Assembly: GCA_029834535.1 (NCBI GenBank)
Contig: JAQMWT010000278.1
Coordinates: forward strand, 1 to 64,000
DNA length: 64,000 nt
Reading direction: 5' to 3'
Source of the DNA: Chrysophaeum taylorii
Lineage: Eukaryota > Sar > Pelagophyceae > Pelagomonadales > Pelagomonadaceae
Part shown: piece by piece, positions 1-9,210 of the stretch
Layout: each line of letters opens with the position of its first letter
Position numbering within the stretch: the first letter of the stretch is position 1
Program-made: the position numbers and the translations under genes
Notes under the pieces: generated by a model
Database searches by the model: none
What the model was told of the DNA's origin: nothing
Seen by the model: the letters and a program-made list of their open reading frames with translations, nothing else

Positions 1-48
1 AAGGGTAAGAATTGACCACCCCTACTCGGGTGGCGGCGATATCCGTCG

Positions 49-149
49 ATGGGTGGCGAGAAGACCAGCACGGCCCGGTTTCGGACAGGGCCAAAGCAAG
101 AGGACCTCGTCATATTCGATGCTGCTGAAGACGAGGAAGAGGACGTCTT

Positions 150-197
<48 letters not shown>

Positions 198-1662
198 TAT
201 CGATGATGATATTGATGATGATGAAGATGAGGAAGATGAGGAAGATGAGGAGGAAGATGAGGAGGATGAAGAGGAGGATGCGTACGACGAGAAGGACGAG
301 CTGCTTCGGTGGGGCGGGTCGAAGAAGGAGCTGTACGGCGGTGACACGGCGGACCTCGAGATCGGGCAAGAAGTGGAGGAAGCGGAGGAAGAGGAAGCGA
401 TCGCGGCCGAGTTGGAGAAGCAACAGTACGAGGTGCTCGAGGCCGACGACTTTGCGCTCGACGGCACGGCCGAGGTGGACGTCTCTGCTCTCGGGGGCGG
501 CCTGTTCTCGGAGATGAGCGCGGCCCTCGGGCTGACGACACCGGCCGAGAAACCCAAGGCAGCTCTGGGTCCCTTAGTGGAGAGGCTCCGAAACGCGTCG
601 CGCGAGCTCACGACTAAGTGGCGCCCAGTGCTCCGACTCCTTGGCGCCCGAGATCCGCTCGACGGCTTTGACCCCGACGCGCTCCAGGCGGCACGCGTCC
701 TCGCCGTGCTTGTGGAGCAGCTTTTGTTGTCGCTCTGCGCGAACCTCGGCTTTGCGCTCCTCCTCGCGACGGAAGGAAAGGATCCGGCGGCGCATCCCGT
801 CATGACCCGCATCGTCTCGCTCAAGCGTCGAATTGACGGTCTCGAGCCCTCGGTCGTCGCCGCGCAGCCCGTCGTCGACGCCGCGCTCGAGGCCGCGCGG
901 TCCCCGCCGCCGCCGCAGAAAACCAGCAAGCGGCCAGAGCGCCAGCGCGGAGACCCGCCCCCCGCCAAGCGCCGAGCTCTCGTCTCCGAGCCGGAACCGA
1001 CGATCGACGACGACGACGACGACGACGCCGAGTTGGAGAGGCTGCCGTTGCTGAGGAAAGACAAGCCGCCCAGCGCCGCGGCCGCCGTCCGCGCAGTCCG
1101 TCGCGCGGCTCTGGCGCTGGCGCGCGTCGATCGTCGCCGAGAGACGGGCGAGACCGAGGCCGAACCGGTGGGCGATGGTCTCCCGGAGGACGACTTGGAG
1201 GAGGACGAGCCTGTGGTGGACGCAATGGAGGACGAGGATAAGCCCGCAATGGACGACGATGGTGATCCCGCTTTGGACGACGGCGAGGAGGCGTTCTTGC
1301 GCGCGTACGAGGCGCGCGCGGCCAGCGCAAAGCGAAAGAAAGACCACAAGGCCGCGCTGTACGCGCGCGCGCCTCGCTACGGGTCGTGGAAGGACGACGC
1401 CGAGGAACCCGTCATTTTGCAGGACGGACGCAGACCCGCGAGTCGGGAAATTATGCAAAATAGGGGGCTCGCTCCCCACCGTCCCAAGATCAACAGAAAC
1501 CCGCGGGTCAAGAAGCGCGAGAAGTTCCGGCAGGCCGTGATCCGGCGCAAGGGCCAAGTCCGCGTCGCGCCCGCCGAGGGAACGGATCCGGCCAACTACG
1601 GCGGCGAGACTACGGGCATCCGGGCCAAGCTCTCGCGCTCCCGAAGGGTCCCCAATCACTGA
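49..1662 (+). CDS. UTP3: UTP3/SAS10, small-subunit processome protein
   Basis: This 537-residue protein is a U3 snoRNP-associated factor that acts in the nucleolus in early processing of the 18S rRNA precursor. It has the family layout. A very acidic N-terminus carries a long Asp run (about residues 36-50) and several Asp/Glu blocks. A Trp-Gly-containing segment followed by an acidic helix comes next (about 86-140). A helical Sas10/Utp3/C1D domain spans about 175-275 and includes an AHPVM motif. The basic C-terminal Sas10 domain spans about 465-537 and includes NRGLAPHRPK, RNPRVKKREK and RRKGQVR. The ATG at 49 opens directly into the acidic region, so the N-terminus looks complete. The Asp run is encoded by a GAC microsatellite. 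Family assignment is firm from the C-terminal domain; function is inferred from the family. Confidence 0.93.
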
Positions 1663-1703
1663 GGGCAGGAGGTTCTTTCTTTCATTCCCTTTTTACTTTT
1701 ACA

Positions 1704-2815
1704 GCAAGAAGTTTTTAGTACAAGACAAAACTCACATCGCCGAAAATTATGGGAGCGCGACGGAGCGCGGCGTCGTCGCGCGCATCATCGCCATCGAGGG
1801 CATCGCGTTCGGGATGGTGTCAACGCCGTGGCTGTAGCGAAGCGCAAATCGATGCCAATTCGCGCAGCGTGATGACGAACATTGCGACGTTACCGCGGGC
1901 CTTTCGTCCGCTGCTCGACGCGGCGGTGATCGGGAGCCAGAGCCTCGCGATGCTGATGCTAATGCTAGGCGCGATCGCGGCGTTTGGGGTTTTAGGGTCG
2001 TTCAAGGTTGTGCCGCCGTTGTTGGCGCGACGTCGAGACGGCCCCGCGCACGCACGACAGTCCGGATAACGTTTCGGTTGGTCGGCCTCGGCTTTGTCGG
2101 GTTGGAGTACTCCTTGGCGCTGCGGAGTTTCTCTTGCCTGGCCGGCCTCGCTTCTTTGGTGTGGCTCCGAAGTACATCAAGGTCGAACTCGAGGAGGAGG
2201 TCAATCGGGAACCGCAAAAACGGCCGATGGGCACATCCGTATTCGTGGGAATTTTGTCGGCGGGTCGTCTCGCGCCGCTCGTCGGCGTCAATAGGCCACC
2301 AAAGCTGCCCTGCGTCATTTCGGGGGCTCGGGGCTCGATTCGACCGAAGGTCGCGAAATCGCCCTCGTCAATGGCTACAGAATGCTCGCGAACGCGTGCC
2401 AGCCCGACCTCCGGGCCGTCGCGTTCGTCTTCTACGAGGACGAGGCCGGCACTTGGATCCCTTCTTCTTTCTACTCGGCGATCTTGGGGTATGTGGCGCG
2501 AACCTGCGCCCTCGTTGGCATCTGTCTCTACGGCACATTTTTCGCCCGAGTGGTCGTTCCGAGCCGTCTCGCGGCTCAGCAGCAGAGTCCTCGGTTTTTT
2601 TTTTAATTCCAACGCGTTGGCCGTTTACCGGAAACAACGAGCTCGACTTGGGCTTCATTCTCGTCGAGGAGGCGATCCGCGTCGTTTTCAAAAATCTGCG
2701 AGATGTCCCGTCCACGGTTCTCGCGGCGCGATGCTGTCGAAAGGATAGCGACGCGGCCGTTCTCGCGGCCATCTCGCCGAGTCCCTCCAAACGTACGCCG
2801 CGATCATTTTGTTAA
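1704..2815 (+). CDS. Spliced multi-pass membrane protein, gene model incomplete
   Basis: No single reading frame spans this gene, but GC-rich, protein-like blocks occur in successive frames. The block at 1704-1833 ends in GMVSTPWL. Removing a 34-nt GT-AG intron (1834-1867) joins it in frame to VMTNIATLPRAFRPL and a hydrophobic segment ending near 2010. Later blocks lie at about 2070-2115 (another frame), 2115-2290 (a third frame, containing VAPKYIKVELEEEV), 2298-2590 (containing AFVFYEDEAG and a hydrophobic helix) and 2640-2740 (NNELDLGFILVEEAIR). The last block faintly resembles the acidic C-terminal tail of Piezo channels, and the RAFRPL segment faintly resembles voltage-gated channels; neither is convincing. 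No start codon was found, and the first block seems to begin just after a possible acceptor (TTTTACAG at 1696-1703). A decayed gene is the main alternative; the later introns were not resolved. Confidence 0.4.
1834..1867 (+). other. Predicted 34-nt GT-AG intron
   Basis: The candidate intron starts GTAGCG and ends GCGCAG. Its removal joins two GC-rich frames in phase and creates a continuous hydrophobic protein segment. Its length is close to the 39- and 40-nt introns seen in the sulfotransferase gene at 33.9 kb. Confidence 0.45.
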
Positions 2816-3289
2816 ACATATGTTTGACGTCAACCCGGCGAGTAGACAGGACGACGGCGTCCACCTCAAACACGTGTGGAAGGTCCTGCTCGTTTGCGCC
2901 TGTCCTCGTCCCGCCCCTTTTCTTTCTCGATTCCACGATTCCGCCGGGGGACCCGACGGCGACCGGAGCGACGACGACGACGACGGTGGCACACCCCGCT
3001 CCTCGATCGACTTCTCGCCGCCGCCGCCCGTGTCCGCGATCACAAAAAAAAACACCCCCAACCTCCCCCCTCGCCTCCAAGACGAAGAAGCCCGAAGAAG
3101 GACTTCCTTCCTTCTTCGTCTGGACAGGGTCCGCCATCGAGACGCGGACCAGTCCGACCCCGCCGCCGCCGCCGCCGCCGATTTGAGTAGTATCTCGTAA
3201 TACGAAAACTCATAAAACAAGAACGGGACAACCAACGGGGCAGGGCAGCCCTTTCATTTCGTTCAAACGCCGCGCACCTCGCGCGCTAG
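2816..3289 (+). other. Intergenic, no gene recognised
   Basis: This is low-complexity sequence with GAC and GCC triplet runs (near 2972 and 3162) and homopolymer A and C tracts. Several short open frames overlap here on both strands, but all are compositionally biased and none shows a domain. It separates the uncertain membrane-protein gene from the GT8 gene, which converge on it. Confidence 0.5.
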
Positions 3290-4141
3290 CTAGCACGCGA
3301 CCGAGCACCACTTCTCGAGGTGCGCGGTCGCGTTGCGCCACGCGCGCATCACGGCGCGTTCGGCGGCCTCGCGAAACGACCGGGGGGTCGCGTCGCCGCA
3401 CCGGGCATACCTGGTCGCCGTCGTGGAGAAGTACAAGTGATACGCGTCGAACTTGCCCGAGTCCTCGACGACGCGTCGGAGCTGACGCCGCGTCGCGTTG
3501 CTCAACCTCAACATAACCCACATCGACGCCGGGATGGGCGTCCAGCGGGTCGCGAAGGCGGCGTTCAGGCTCTTCTGGTCGTGGCCCGGGCAACCGCCGT
3601 CTTCGCTAACCGGCACCGTCTTTCCGGGTCGCAACAACATGAACCCGCTGTTGAAACACGAGGCGCGCCTCCCGACGCCATTCTTCACGGCGAAGGCGCG
3701 CAGCTCGTCGTCGCTCGGAAGACCCCAGAGCGCCTCGAGTCTCGCCGCCCGAGACCGGCCACCCGACGGAATAACTACGTCCGAGTCGAAGAATAAGATC
3801 CGGTCGTACGGGAGACTCCAGAGCGCGTGCTTCCGCAGGTGCTGCTCGGTCCTGGGTCGCCGCACGAGGGTCCACGACGACTCCACGACGGCTTCGGCCC
3901 GGCCGCTCAGACCAGTGACGATGGCCACGCGATCGCGCTTCCTGTCGAGCTTCGCGAGCTCGCGTCCAAGCACCGCCGCCGAACACACGTACATCATCGT
4001 GCGCCTCGATTCCCGGCCATCCCGCGGCGAATACACGAGCGTCGCGTACGCCTCCGACCTCGCCCCGACACCCTGCGCCACTAGTAAACTTATCACGAGG
4101 GCCAACGCTTTTCGCCATGCTTTGTGTGTTTCCAGTACCAT
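3290..4141 (-). CDS. GT8-like (glycogenin/galactinol synthase type) glycosyltransferase
   Basis: This 283-residue protein probably uses a nucleotide-sugar donor in the secretory pathway. An N-terminal hydrophobic helix (about residues 11-27) ends near an Ala-rich stretch and looks like a signal peptide or anchor. The core carries the GT8 landmarks: the metal- and UDP-sugar-binding DxD motif in FFDSDVV (Asp119 and Asp121), the NSGFMLLRP strand (164-172) and a HDQ triad at 187-189 that matches the acceptor-side loop. Six or more Cys are present, as expected for a lumenal enzyme. The protein is short for the family but has all core motifs. Donor and acceptor cannot be read from sequence. The start is the ATG at 4139-4141. 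Confidence 0.82.
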   Translation of the reverse strand: MVLETHKAWRKALALVISLLVAQGVGARSEAYATLVYSPRDGRESRRTMMYVCSAAVLGRELAKLDRKRDRVAIVTGLSGRAEAVVESSWTLVRRPRTEQHLRKHALWSLPYDRILFFDSDVVIPSGGRSRAARLEALWGLPSDDELRAFAVKNGVGRRASCFNSGFMLLRPGKTVPVSEDGGCPGHDQKSLNAAFATRWTPIPASMWVMLRLSNATRRQLRRVVEDSGKFDAYHLYFSTTATRYARCGDATPRSFREAAERAVMRAWRNATAHLEKWCSVAC

Positions 4142-4941
4142 TTTTCGTGTTTACTTGTTGTCGTACTAAGAATAATCATAAGAAGTCGATGGGCGGCGGT
4201 GGCACCACCACTCCAGTGTGGGAACGAACGGCACGTATTTCGCCAGCCAGCGGGGAAGTGCGGGTGCTGCGTAAACGGCGGTACCCCCGCCTTATAATAA
4301 TAATAATAAATTGTCGCGGACACGGCATGTGTGTATCCGTCGTTCTCCAAGGTGACTCCTCCATCCACACTTGTCGACATCTCGAAAATAAGGATTGCCT
4401 ACCCTACTGCAGCCGATGCGGGCTGTCTCCGCATCACGACTGCGGCACAGTTTTGGATGGATGTCCGTACGCTAATGCTGAATAAAAAGGCTTTGCGTCG
4501 TCAAGGACAAACGACGAAGCGGCGCGGATCTTTAGCCTCGTCGACGACGATGGACTCTTTGCACAGAATAAAACCGCAGCGCGGGTTCGCAGTTGGAGGG
4601 AGCCAGGAGGAGCGCGTCGGGCCAACGACAGCCAGGTGTTACAGGAGGGCCGACGCCGAGAGGCGGCGAATCCCGGCTGCGTTCTTCTGCGAAGGCTACG
4701 ACGGTAAGCTTTTCTCGGCAGCTGGCGTACGCGAGCATCTCACCACCTGGCCAACAGCCCAGTTTCTGGCGACGACGACGGAACACCCCGTGTTCTTTAA
4801 AAAAATGCGACACGCCGCCTCGGTGCGTCAAAGTTCGTTCGTTCGTTCGTTCGTTCGTTCGTTCGGGCGTGTCCATCCATACATCCATCCATTTTTCGAA
4901 CTTTGTAACAACAAGATGCCACCACCACCACCATCGAAGAA
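4142..4941 (+). other. Intergenic with microsatellites
   Basis: No gene was recognised. It holds an ATA/TAA triplet run at about 4293-4311 and a (GTTC)n tract at 4833-4864, followed by short CCAT and CACCAC runs. Open frames across it have no domain and change composition with the repeats. It lies between two minus-strand genes, so it should contain the promoter of the GT8 gene and the 3' end of RAD17. Confidence 0.5.
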
Positions 4942-6261
4942 TCAAAATTCTCGGCTGTCTATATCGATAAGACTTACATTTTCCTCGATGTCGTCATCGG
5001 CGAGGACATCATCATCATCATCATCATCATCATCCCGAGGAGGAGCGCCGTCCTCAGCACCGTTCGTCGTCGTCGCGTCCGGCACGAGGGCGGGCGGGAG
5101 GCATAATAGGTGGGGTATTCGGAGAAAAGTTCGACGGCGAAGGTCGTAGTATTTAGGCTTGCGGACAGGGCGCCAGGCCCCGGGAGCAGGTCGTCGATTT
5201 GCCGTCGACGAGGCTCTCGCGGCGAGAGAGGCGAGGTATGCCTCGGGGTGGACAGCATCGGCCGAGTCGCGGTCCGGAGACCAGAGACGCGCCGCGAAAA
5301 GATCCGCATCGGAGAAGGTGTCGAGGGCCTCCGCGAGGTCATCCTCGTCCAAAAAAAAATGGACGCAGTTGAACTGGAGGAAGGCAGAAAGGGCGTCGGG
5401 GTTCATGGTCGCTCTCTCGACGAGTCGTTCAGGATCGTAAGCGAGCGCCCCCGAGTGGTCTCGTTTCGCGCGCAACAACCTCCCGATCGCGTGGAGATCC
5501 GAGGCGCGGGAATCGCCGTCGTCAGAGTCCGGAAGCCTCGAGCGGCCGCGCGTCGCGAAGTCGAGGCGCGTTATGGCTCGTCTTAGATCGCCGTCCGAGT
5601 CGCGCGCGATCGCGTCGATCGCCTCGTTCGGGATGTGCCGGCGCTCGGCGGCAGCGATCGCGCGCAAGCGCGAAGCCACCTTATTCTCGGTAACGGCGTT
5701 GAACTCGACGTACTCGAAGTCGATCGGTCCGAGAATTTTCTCCACGACGGGGCGGGCGTCCGATTTTTCGAGAACGTTCTGACTCCACACGAGGACGGCC
5801 GCGCGCGGGGCCTCGGAGGAGAGCGCCCGGAGCGTCCCGCGGACCGCCTCGGGATTCGGGGGAAGGTCGTCGATGAGGAGCAAGGAGGCACCGCCTTGGA
5901 GGTCCGGGTACAGCGCGCCGTTCGCGAAATCGCGCCAACAGGCTTCGCGCGACTCGTACGGCACGGGCCCACCCCTCCATCCCCCGATTCCGTGGGTGTC
6001 GCGCCACCGCCGCACCTCGATCCCCAACGACGCGCACACCACCTCCACCGTCGTCGACTTTCCGACCCCCGGCCGTCCAGCGAGCACGAGAAGCCCGCCT
6101 TGGCTGCGCTCGATCCACTCCCGCACTCGCGCGACGGTCTTGTTGTATACGCACAGCTCAGATTCGTCAAAGGGAGCGTACTTCTCGCTCAACGGCCACC
6201 TCTCGCGCCCGACCACCGCCCTCGCGCCGCCGCCGCCGCCCTTTCGCTTTCTTCTGGGCAT
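4942..6261 (-). CDS. RAD17: RAD17 checkpoint clamp loader
   Basis: RAD17 with RFC2-5 loads the 9-1-1 clamp at damaged DNA in the nucleus. The 439-residue protein opens with a basic patch and the family's WPLSEKYAP segment. It then has a Walker A GRPGVGKS (62-69), Walker B LLLIDDLP (127-134), a sensor region and a helical lid. A phenylalanine-rich helix (LQFNCVHFF) matches the RAD17 C-terminal collar. The tail holds KYYDL (370-374), the KYxxL signature that in animal RAD17 binds 9-1-1, then a run of nine Asp and an acidic IEEN end much like the human C-terminus. The start was set at the ATG at 6261; a GTG ten codons upstream would run towards the neighbouring gene. The upstream gene stops only 17 bp before this ATG. 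Confidence 0.92.
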   Translation of the reverse strand: MPRRKRKGGGGGARAVVGRERWPLSEKYAPFDESELCVYNKTVARVREWIERSQGGLLVLAGRPGVGKSTTVEVVCASLGIEVRRWRDTHGIGGWRGGPVPYESREACWRDFANGALYPDLQGGASLLLIDDLPPNPEAVRGTLRALSSEAPRAAVLVWSQNVLEKSDARPVVEKILGPIDFEYVEFNAVTENKVASRLRAIAAAERRHIPNEAIDAIARDSDGDLRRAITRLDFATRGRSRLPDSDDGDSRASDLHAIGRLLRAKRDHSGALAYDPERLVERATMNPDALSAFLQFNCVHFFLDEDDLAEALDTFSDADLFAARLWSPDRDSADAVHPEAYLASLAARASSTANRRPAPGAWRPVRKPKYYDLRRRTFLRIPHLLCLPPALVPDATTTNGAEDGAPPRDDDDDDDDDVLADDDIEENVSLIDIDSREF

Positions 6262-6278
6262 ACTGTACTTCTTCTTTT

Positions 6279-7988
6279 TTAGACTACCCACTCGAAGCGG
6301 GTTTGGGGAGCCTGTGCTGGAGTCACCCCCCTCGCCTGGTCGCAGAGGCAGGTCACGTTCGCAGCAGCAGCAGCGGCGGCGGCGGCGGCGGCGGAGGTGT
6401 CATCAAGAAGAAGAAGGCGGCGGCGGCGGCGGCTCCGGCTCTTTCTTTTGCCGAGTCCACGCGGCTTGTGGAACTCCTTGGAGTTTGGAAATGGCTCGGT
6501 CGGGCACTTATCCTGCGGGATGCCGAGGAAGGGGCAAAGGAGGTCGTAGCCGTCGCCTTGGGTGATGTCCATGACGAGCAGGCGGTCCGCCGGGGTCCGC
6601 CGGAGAATGTGGCGGTTGTTGTTGTTGACCGTCTTGAGGGCCGTCATCTTCGAGGGACAGATCGTTCCGTACAACGAGAGGCGGCCCTTGTGGTGCTGGA
6701 GCGAGCGACCCTTTTTTATTATATTCGAAGCCGCCGCCGCCGACGACGACGACGAAACCGAGGAGGCGTTGGAAGAAGAAGCAAGGGCGGCGACGTCGAG
6801 CGCGAAGTCGCGGACGAGGTCGAAGCGCGTCGGCAGGTAGGCGATCCGGCAGTGGCGGTCGCCCCAAATCGAGAGGACGCGCAGCGCATCGTCGTCGCCG
6901 CCGAGGGTCTCGCACGCCGCCTCGCACCGGCGCTTCGTGGCGCAGTCGACGGGGGGAATTTTCCGGGAAACGACGACCTGCGGGGTCGCGTTCCGGTCGT
7001 CGCGCGGTCGCTCGAACCGATCGTGGCGCGCCCGGGTCCACTCGGTCTGCGAGAAGAGGCCATCGAAGCGGCTCGCGTAGCTCCGATCGTAGTCGTCTCG
7101 CACGGTGAGAACGATCTTCGCGTTCGGAAACGTCGCGAGGAGCTCCTGCCAATAGCCCGGGATGGGCGTGTCCAAGACGGCATCAAAAGCCTCGAAGGCC
7201 CGCGCGTCCACCGCCGTCTCGGAGGCCAGCTCCAGCACCCGCTGCGTGAGCTTGTTGTGGTCGACGTTCGCGTACTCCAAATCCCTCAGCGCTTTGGCGA
7301 GCGACTTGGTCGCCGTCGCGCCCGCGCCCGGACACACGATGAGTGGGTGCGAGCTCGTCGCCGTCCCGAGAACCGGGGGTTCCCAGGCCTTGGAAGTCGG
7401 TTTCAACCAACGCGAATCCCACACCTGGAGGTTTGGCGCCGTCTCCATCATCTCGCTCGCCATGACGTCGTCGCACTTCGCGATCTGCGTCGCCGAAGGA
7501 CAGGCCGAACCGTAGAGAGCGATGGCCTCGGTCACGCCGGCCTCGTCGAACCGTCGGCACTCATCGAACGGTATTCGTTGGGGTTTGCCGTTGTTCACCG
7601 CTATGATAAACCGCGCGTTCGGGTACGCGGCCGCCAGTTCTTGCCAATGAGCCGCGACCAGGCCTCCAACCACCGCGTCGACGTCGTCGAACACGCGAAA
7701 GTCAAAATCTTCGGTTTCGGCGGCCCCCAGCAACCGTCGCGCGAGTCTCGACGTCCCGACGCGCGACAGCCGCTCGTTGAGTCTTGCCGCCATGTGTGCT
7801 TCGACGCCTCGTCGGTCGCGACCGACGGCGACCCCGAACACGATCGGGTGCGCCGACGTTCTCCCGCACATCATCTCCCGCAACATCGGGATCGTCTGCC
7901 GCGACGCCTCCACCACCATTTCTTCCCTGCTCCCGCGGGCCGGAAGCGCCGCGCATGCCAACACCAGCCACCTCACAATAGGGACCAT
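6279..7988 (-). CDS. Sulfotransferase-like protein with duplicated half-domains
   Basis: This 569-residue protein has an N-terminal signal peptide (about 1-20) and two related halves. The second half resembles the P-loop sulfotransferase group often annotated as NAD-dependent epimerase/sulfotransferase: a nucleotide-loop-like CPGAGATATKSL (219-230), PIPGYWQELLATFPNAKIVL (275-294) followed by TVRD, LLVMDITQGDG (470-480) and FPNSKEFH (500-507). The first half repeats this layout at 47-170 but has VAVGRDRRG in place of the loop and AVNN in place of the TVRD strand, so it looks inactive. SLYGTICPS (438-446) echoes ALYGSACPS (157-165). Ser, Ala and Arg runs at 403-420 and near the C-terminus come from triplet repeats. 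The likely location is the ER or Golgi lumen. Substrate is unknown, and ligand binding by the first half is not excluded. Confidence 0.75.
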   Translation of the reverse strand: MVPIVRWLVLACAALPARGSREEMVVEASRQTIPMLREMMCGRTSAHPIVFGVAVGRDRRGVEAHMAARLNERLSRVGTSRLARRLLGAAETEDFDFRVFDDVDAVVGGLVAAHWQELAAAYPNARFIIAVNNGKPQRIPFDECRRFDEAGVTEAIALYGSACPSATQIAKCDDVMASEMMETAPNLQVWDSRWLKPTSKAWEPPVLGTATSSHPLIVCPGAGATATKSLAKALRDLEYANVDHNKLTQRVLELASETAVDARAFEAFDAVLDTPIPGYWQELLATFPNAKIVLTVRDDYDRSYASRFDGLFSQTEWTRARHDRFERPRDDRNATPQVVVSRKIPPVDCATKRRCEAACETLGGDDDALRVLSIWGDRHCRIAYLPTRFDLVRDFALDVAALASSSNASSVSSSSSAAAASNIIKKGRSLQHHKGRLSLYGTICPSKMTALKTVNNNNRHILRRTPADRLLVMDITQGDGYDLLCPFLGIPQDKCPTEPFPNSKEFHKPRGLGKRKSRSRRRRRLLLLDDTSAAAAAAAAAAANVTCLCDQARGVTPAQAPQTRFEWVV

Positions 7989-8085
7989 CTCGCCCTTACC
8001 CGCACCTCAAGTGGTGGCCAGCCCTGCGCCTCGTGACGTCGTACTATGTGGCAAAAAACACGATGCCCACCAACCAACCCTTCTT

Positions 8086-9078
8086 GAAGCGTTCGGCGAC
8101 GAGCGAGCATCCTTTCAAGGTTCCGTCGAACCCAGCGTATCAGCCAACACCTTGGTCGTCCGTCGTACTCGCAATAGGTTGCTTCCCTGAGCAAGAAGCT
8201 CGACGCGGCGAGGTGGAAGTCGGTCGACACGGCTGTTCATTGTGAGCGACGAAACCCTAATCTGGCAGCACGTTTTCGAGCGCAGCGTCGCTCCCCGAGG
8301 CCTTGGTTTAGAGATCCGGCAAACAATGTCATCGGCACACACCACCGAGCTCCCAGGCAACTCGATCCCTAATACCGACTCGTTCTTTCGTTGCTGCGCG
8401 CTCGACGATGCTGACAAATTCCTCGAAACACCCACCAACCGACGCAACTGGTCCGATAGCCTTATGAAAAAGACTCTCGAGCGACGCGGGGTTGCTGGCG
8501 TCACCGAACTCTCGTACAATCGATCCTCGGCATCATCAACCGCAAACACGGCAAGAAGCCCCTCCAACATCAGGAACGCGCTCGCATGCCAAGCTTCCGG
8601 GGGAGAACACTCGACGCCATTAAAGCCTTCGTCGTGAAACAATTCACCGACGTCGTCATCGCCGCCTTTTTGAGAGAGGCGAGGTCGACGAGCACGCGCG
8701 TGTCGACGAGGTTGTTGCTTGCCGCCCGGCTCGCGCGCGTCCCGGGCTTCATCAAGAATTTCGAGCGGCGTCTCGCAAGTGCAGGCCCAAGGACGGCGCC
8801 ACCAAGGTACGCGAGGCCCAGCAGAAGAAGGACGAGATCGCGCGCGCGATGGAAGAGCTGAAGTAACACACTTACGACTCTCCTCGCAAGCCCACCACCA
8901 TAGAATTGTACACGTGCCTCGCTCAGATCGACTTCAAAGGCCGCAGCAAGCTCACGTTGAAGGGCCGACGTTTTTACGCGCTGTGCGACCGCCTCAAGCT
9001 CGGCCCGCCACCGGCCGAAGAGTCCAAAAGGCTTTAACCACCGACCGCGTCGTCGGATTCGCCAAAACTCTCGTGTAG
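8086..9078 (+). pseudogene. Decayed coding sequence of unknown family
   Basis: GC-rich blocks with protein-like composition occur on the plus strand in different frames, roughly at 8390-8520, 8580-8790, 8790-8870 and 8890-9040. They are rich in Lys, Arg and Glu near the end and contain no recognised domain. No short GT-AG intron was found that would join them cleanly, so decay is more likely than splicing. The block near 57.9-58.9 kb has a similar style, but relatedness was not shown. Whether the source was a host gene or a mobile element is not known. Confidence 0.4.
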
Positions 9079-9084
9079 CGGCTT

Positions 9085-9210
9085 AGTATGTATCTATGAC
9101 ATCATGTGACGTGGTATGTATGAGGGTAAGGCGTAAAAAATGCATGCACGAAAAGTACAGTATGTATCTTAAGACATCGTTTGACGTGGCGTGCGCATAA
9201 GGGTAAGGCT
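9085..9210 (+). repeat. Two imperfect direct copies of a ~50-bp motif
   Basis: AGTATGTATCT begins at 9085 and again at 9159. Both copies continue with GACATC, TGACGTGG and a GGGTAAGG end, at about 9132 and 9210. The spacing is 74 bp. Nothing similar was noticed elsewhere in the window, and no function is evident. Confidence 0.7.

Noticed and set aside
574-1659. Long minus-strand open frame opposite UTP3
   Set aside because: It is antisense to a gene with clear domains, and its product is Leu/Arg/Val-rich without motifs, as expected from GC-rich antisense reading.
2703-3200. Overlapping short open frames on both strands
   Set aside because: Low-complexity GCC and GAC runs produce them; no start context or domain.
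4331-5149. 272-codon plus-strand open frame across microsatellites and RAD17 3' end
   Set aside because: Serine- and Arg-rich, generated by GTTC and ATC repeats and by antisense of RAD17.
6279-6291. RAD17 starting at GTG 6291
   Set aside because: The in-frame ATG at 6261 leaves a complete RAD17, and the GTG start overlaps the upstream stop codon.
6303-8036. 577-codon plus-strand open frame opposite the double sulfotransferase gene
   Set aside because: Arg/Val-rich antisense shadow; the minus strand has a signal peptide and family motifs.
9085-9210. CRISPR-like array
   Set aside because: Only two imperfect repeats with one short spacer, in a eukaryotic context.
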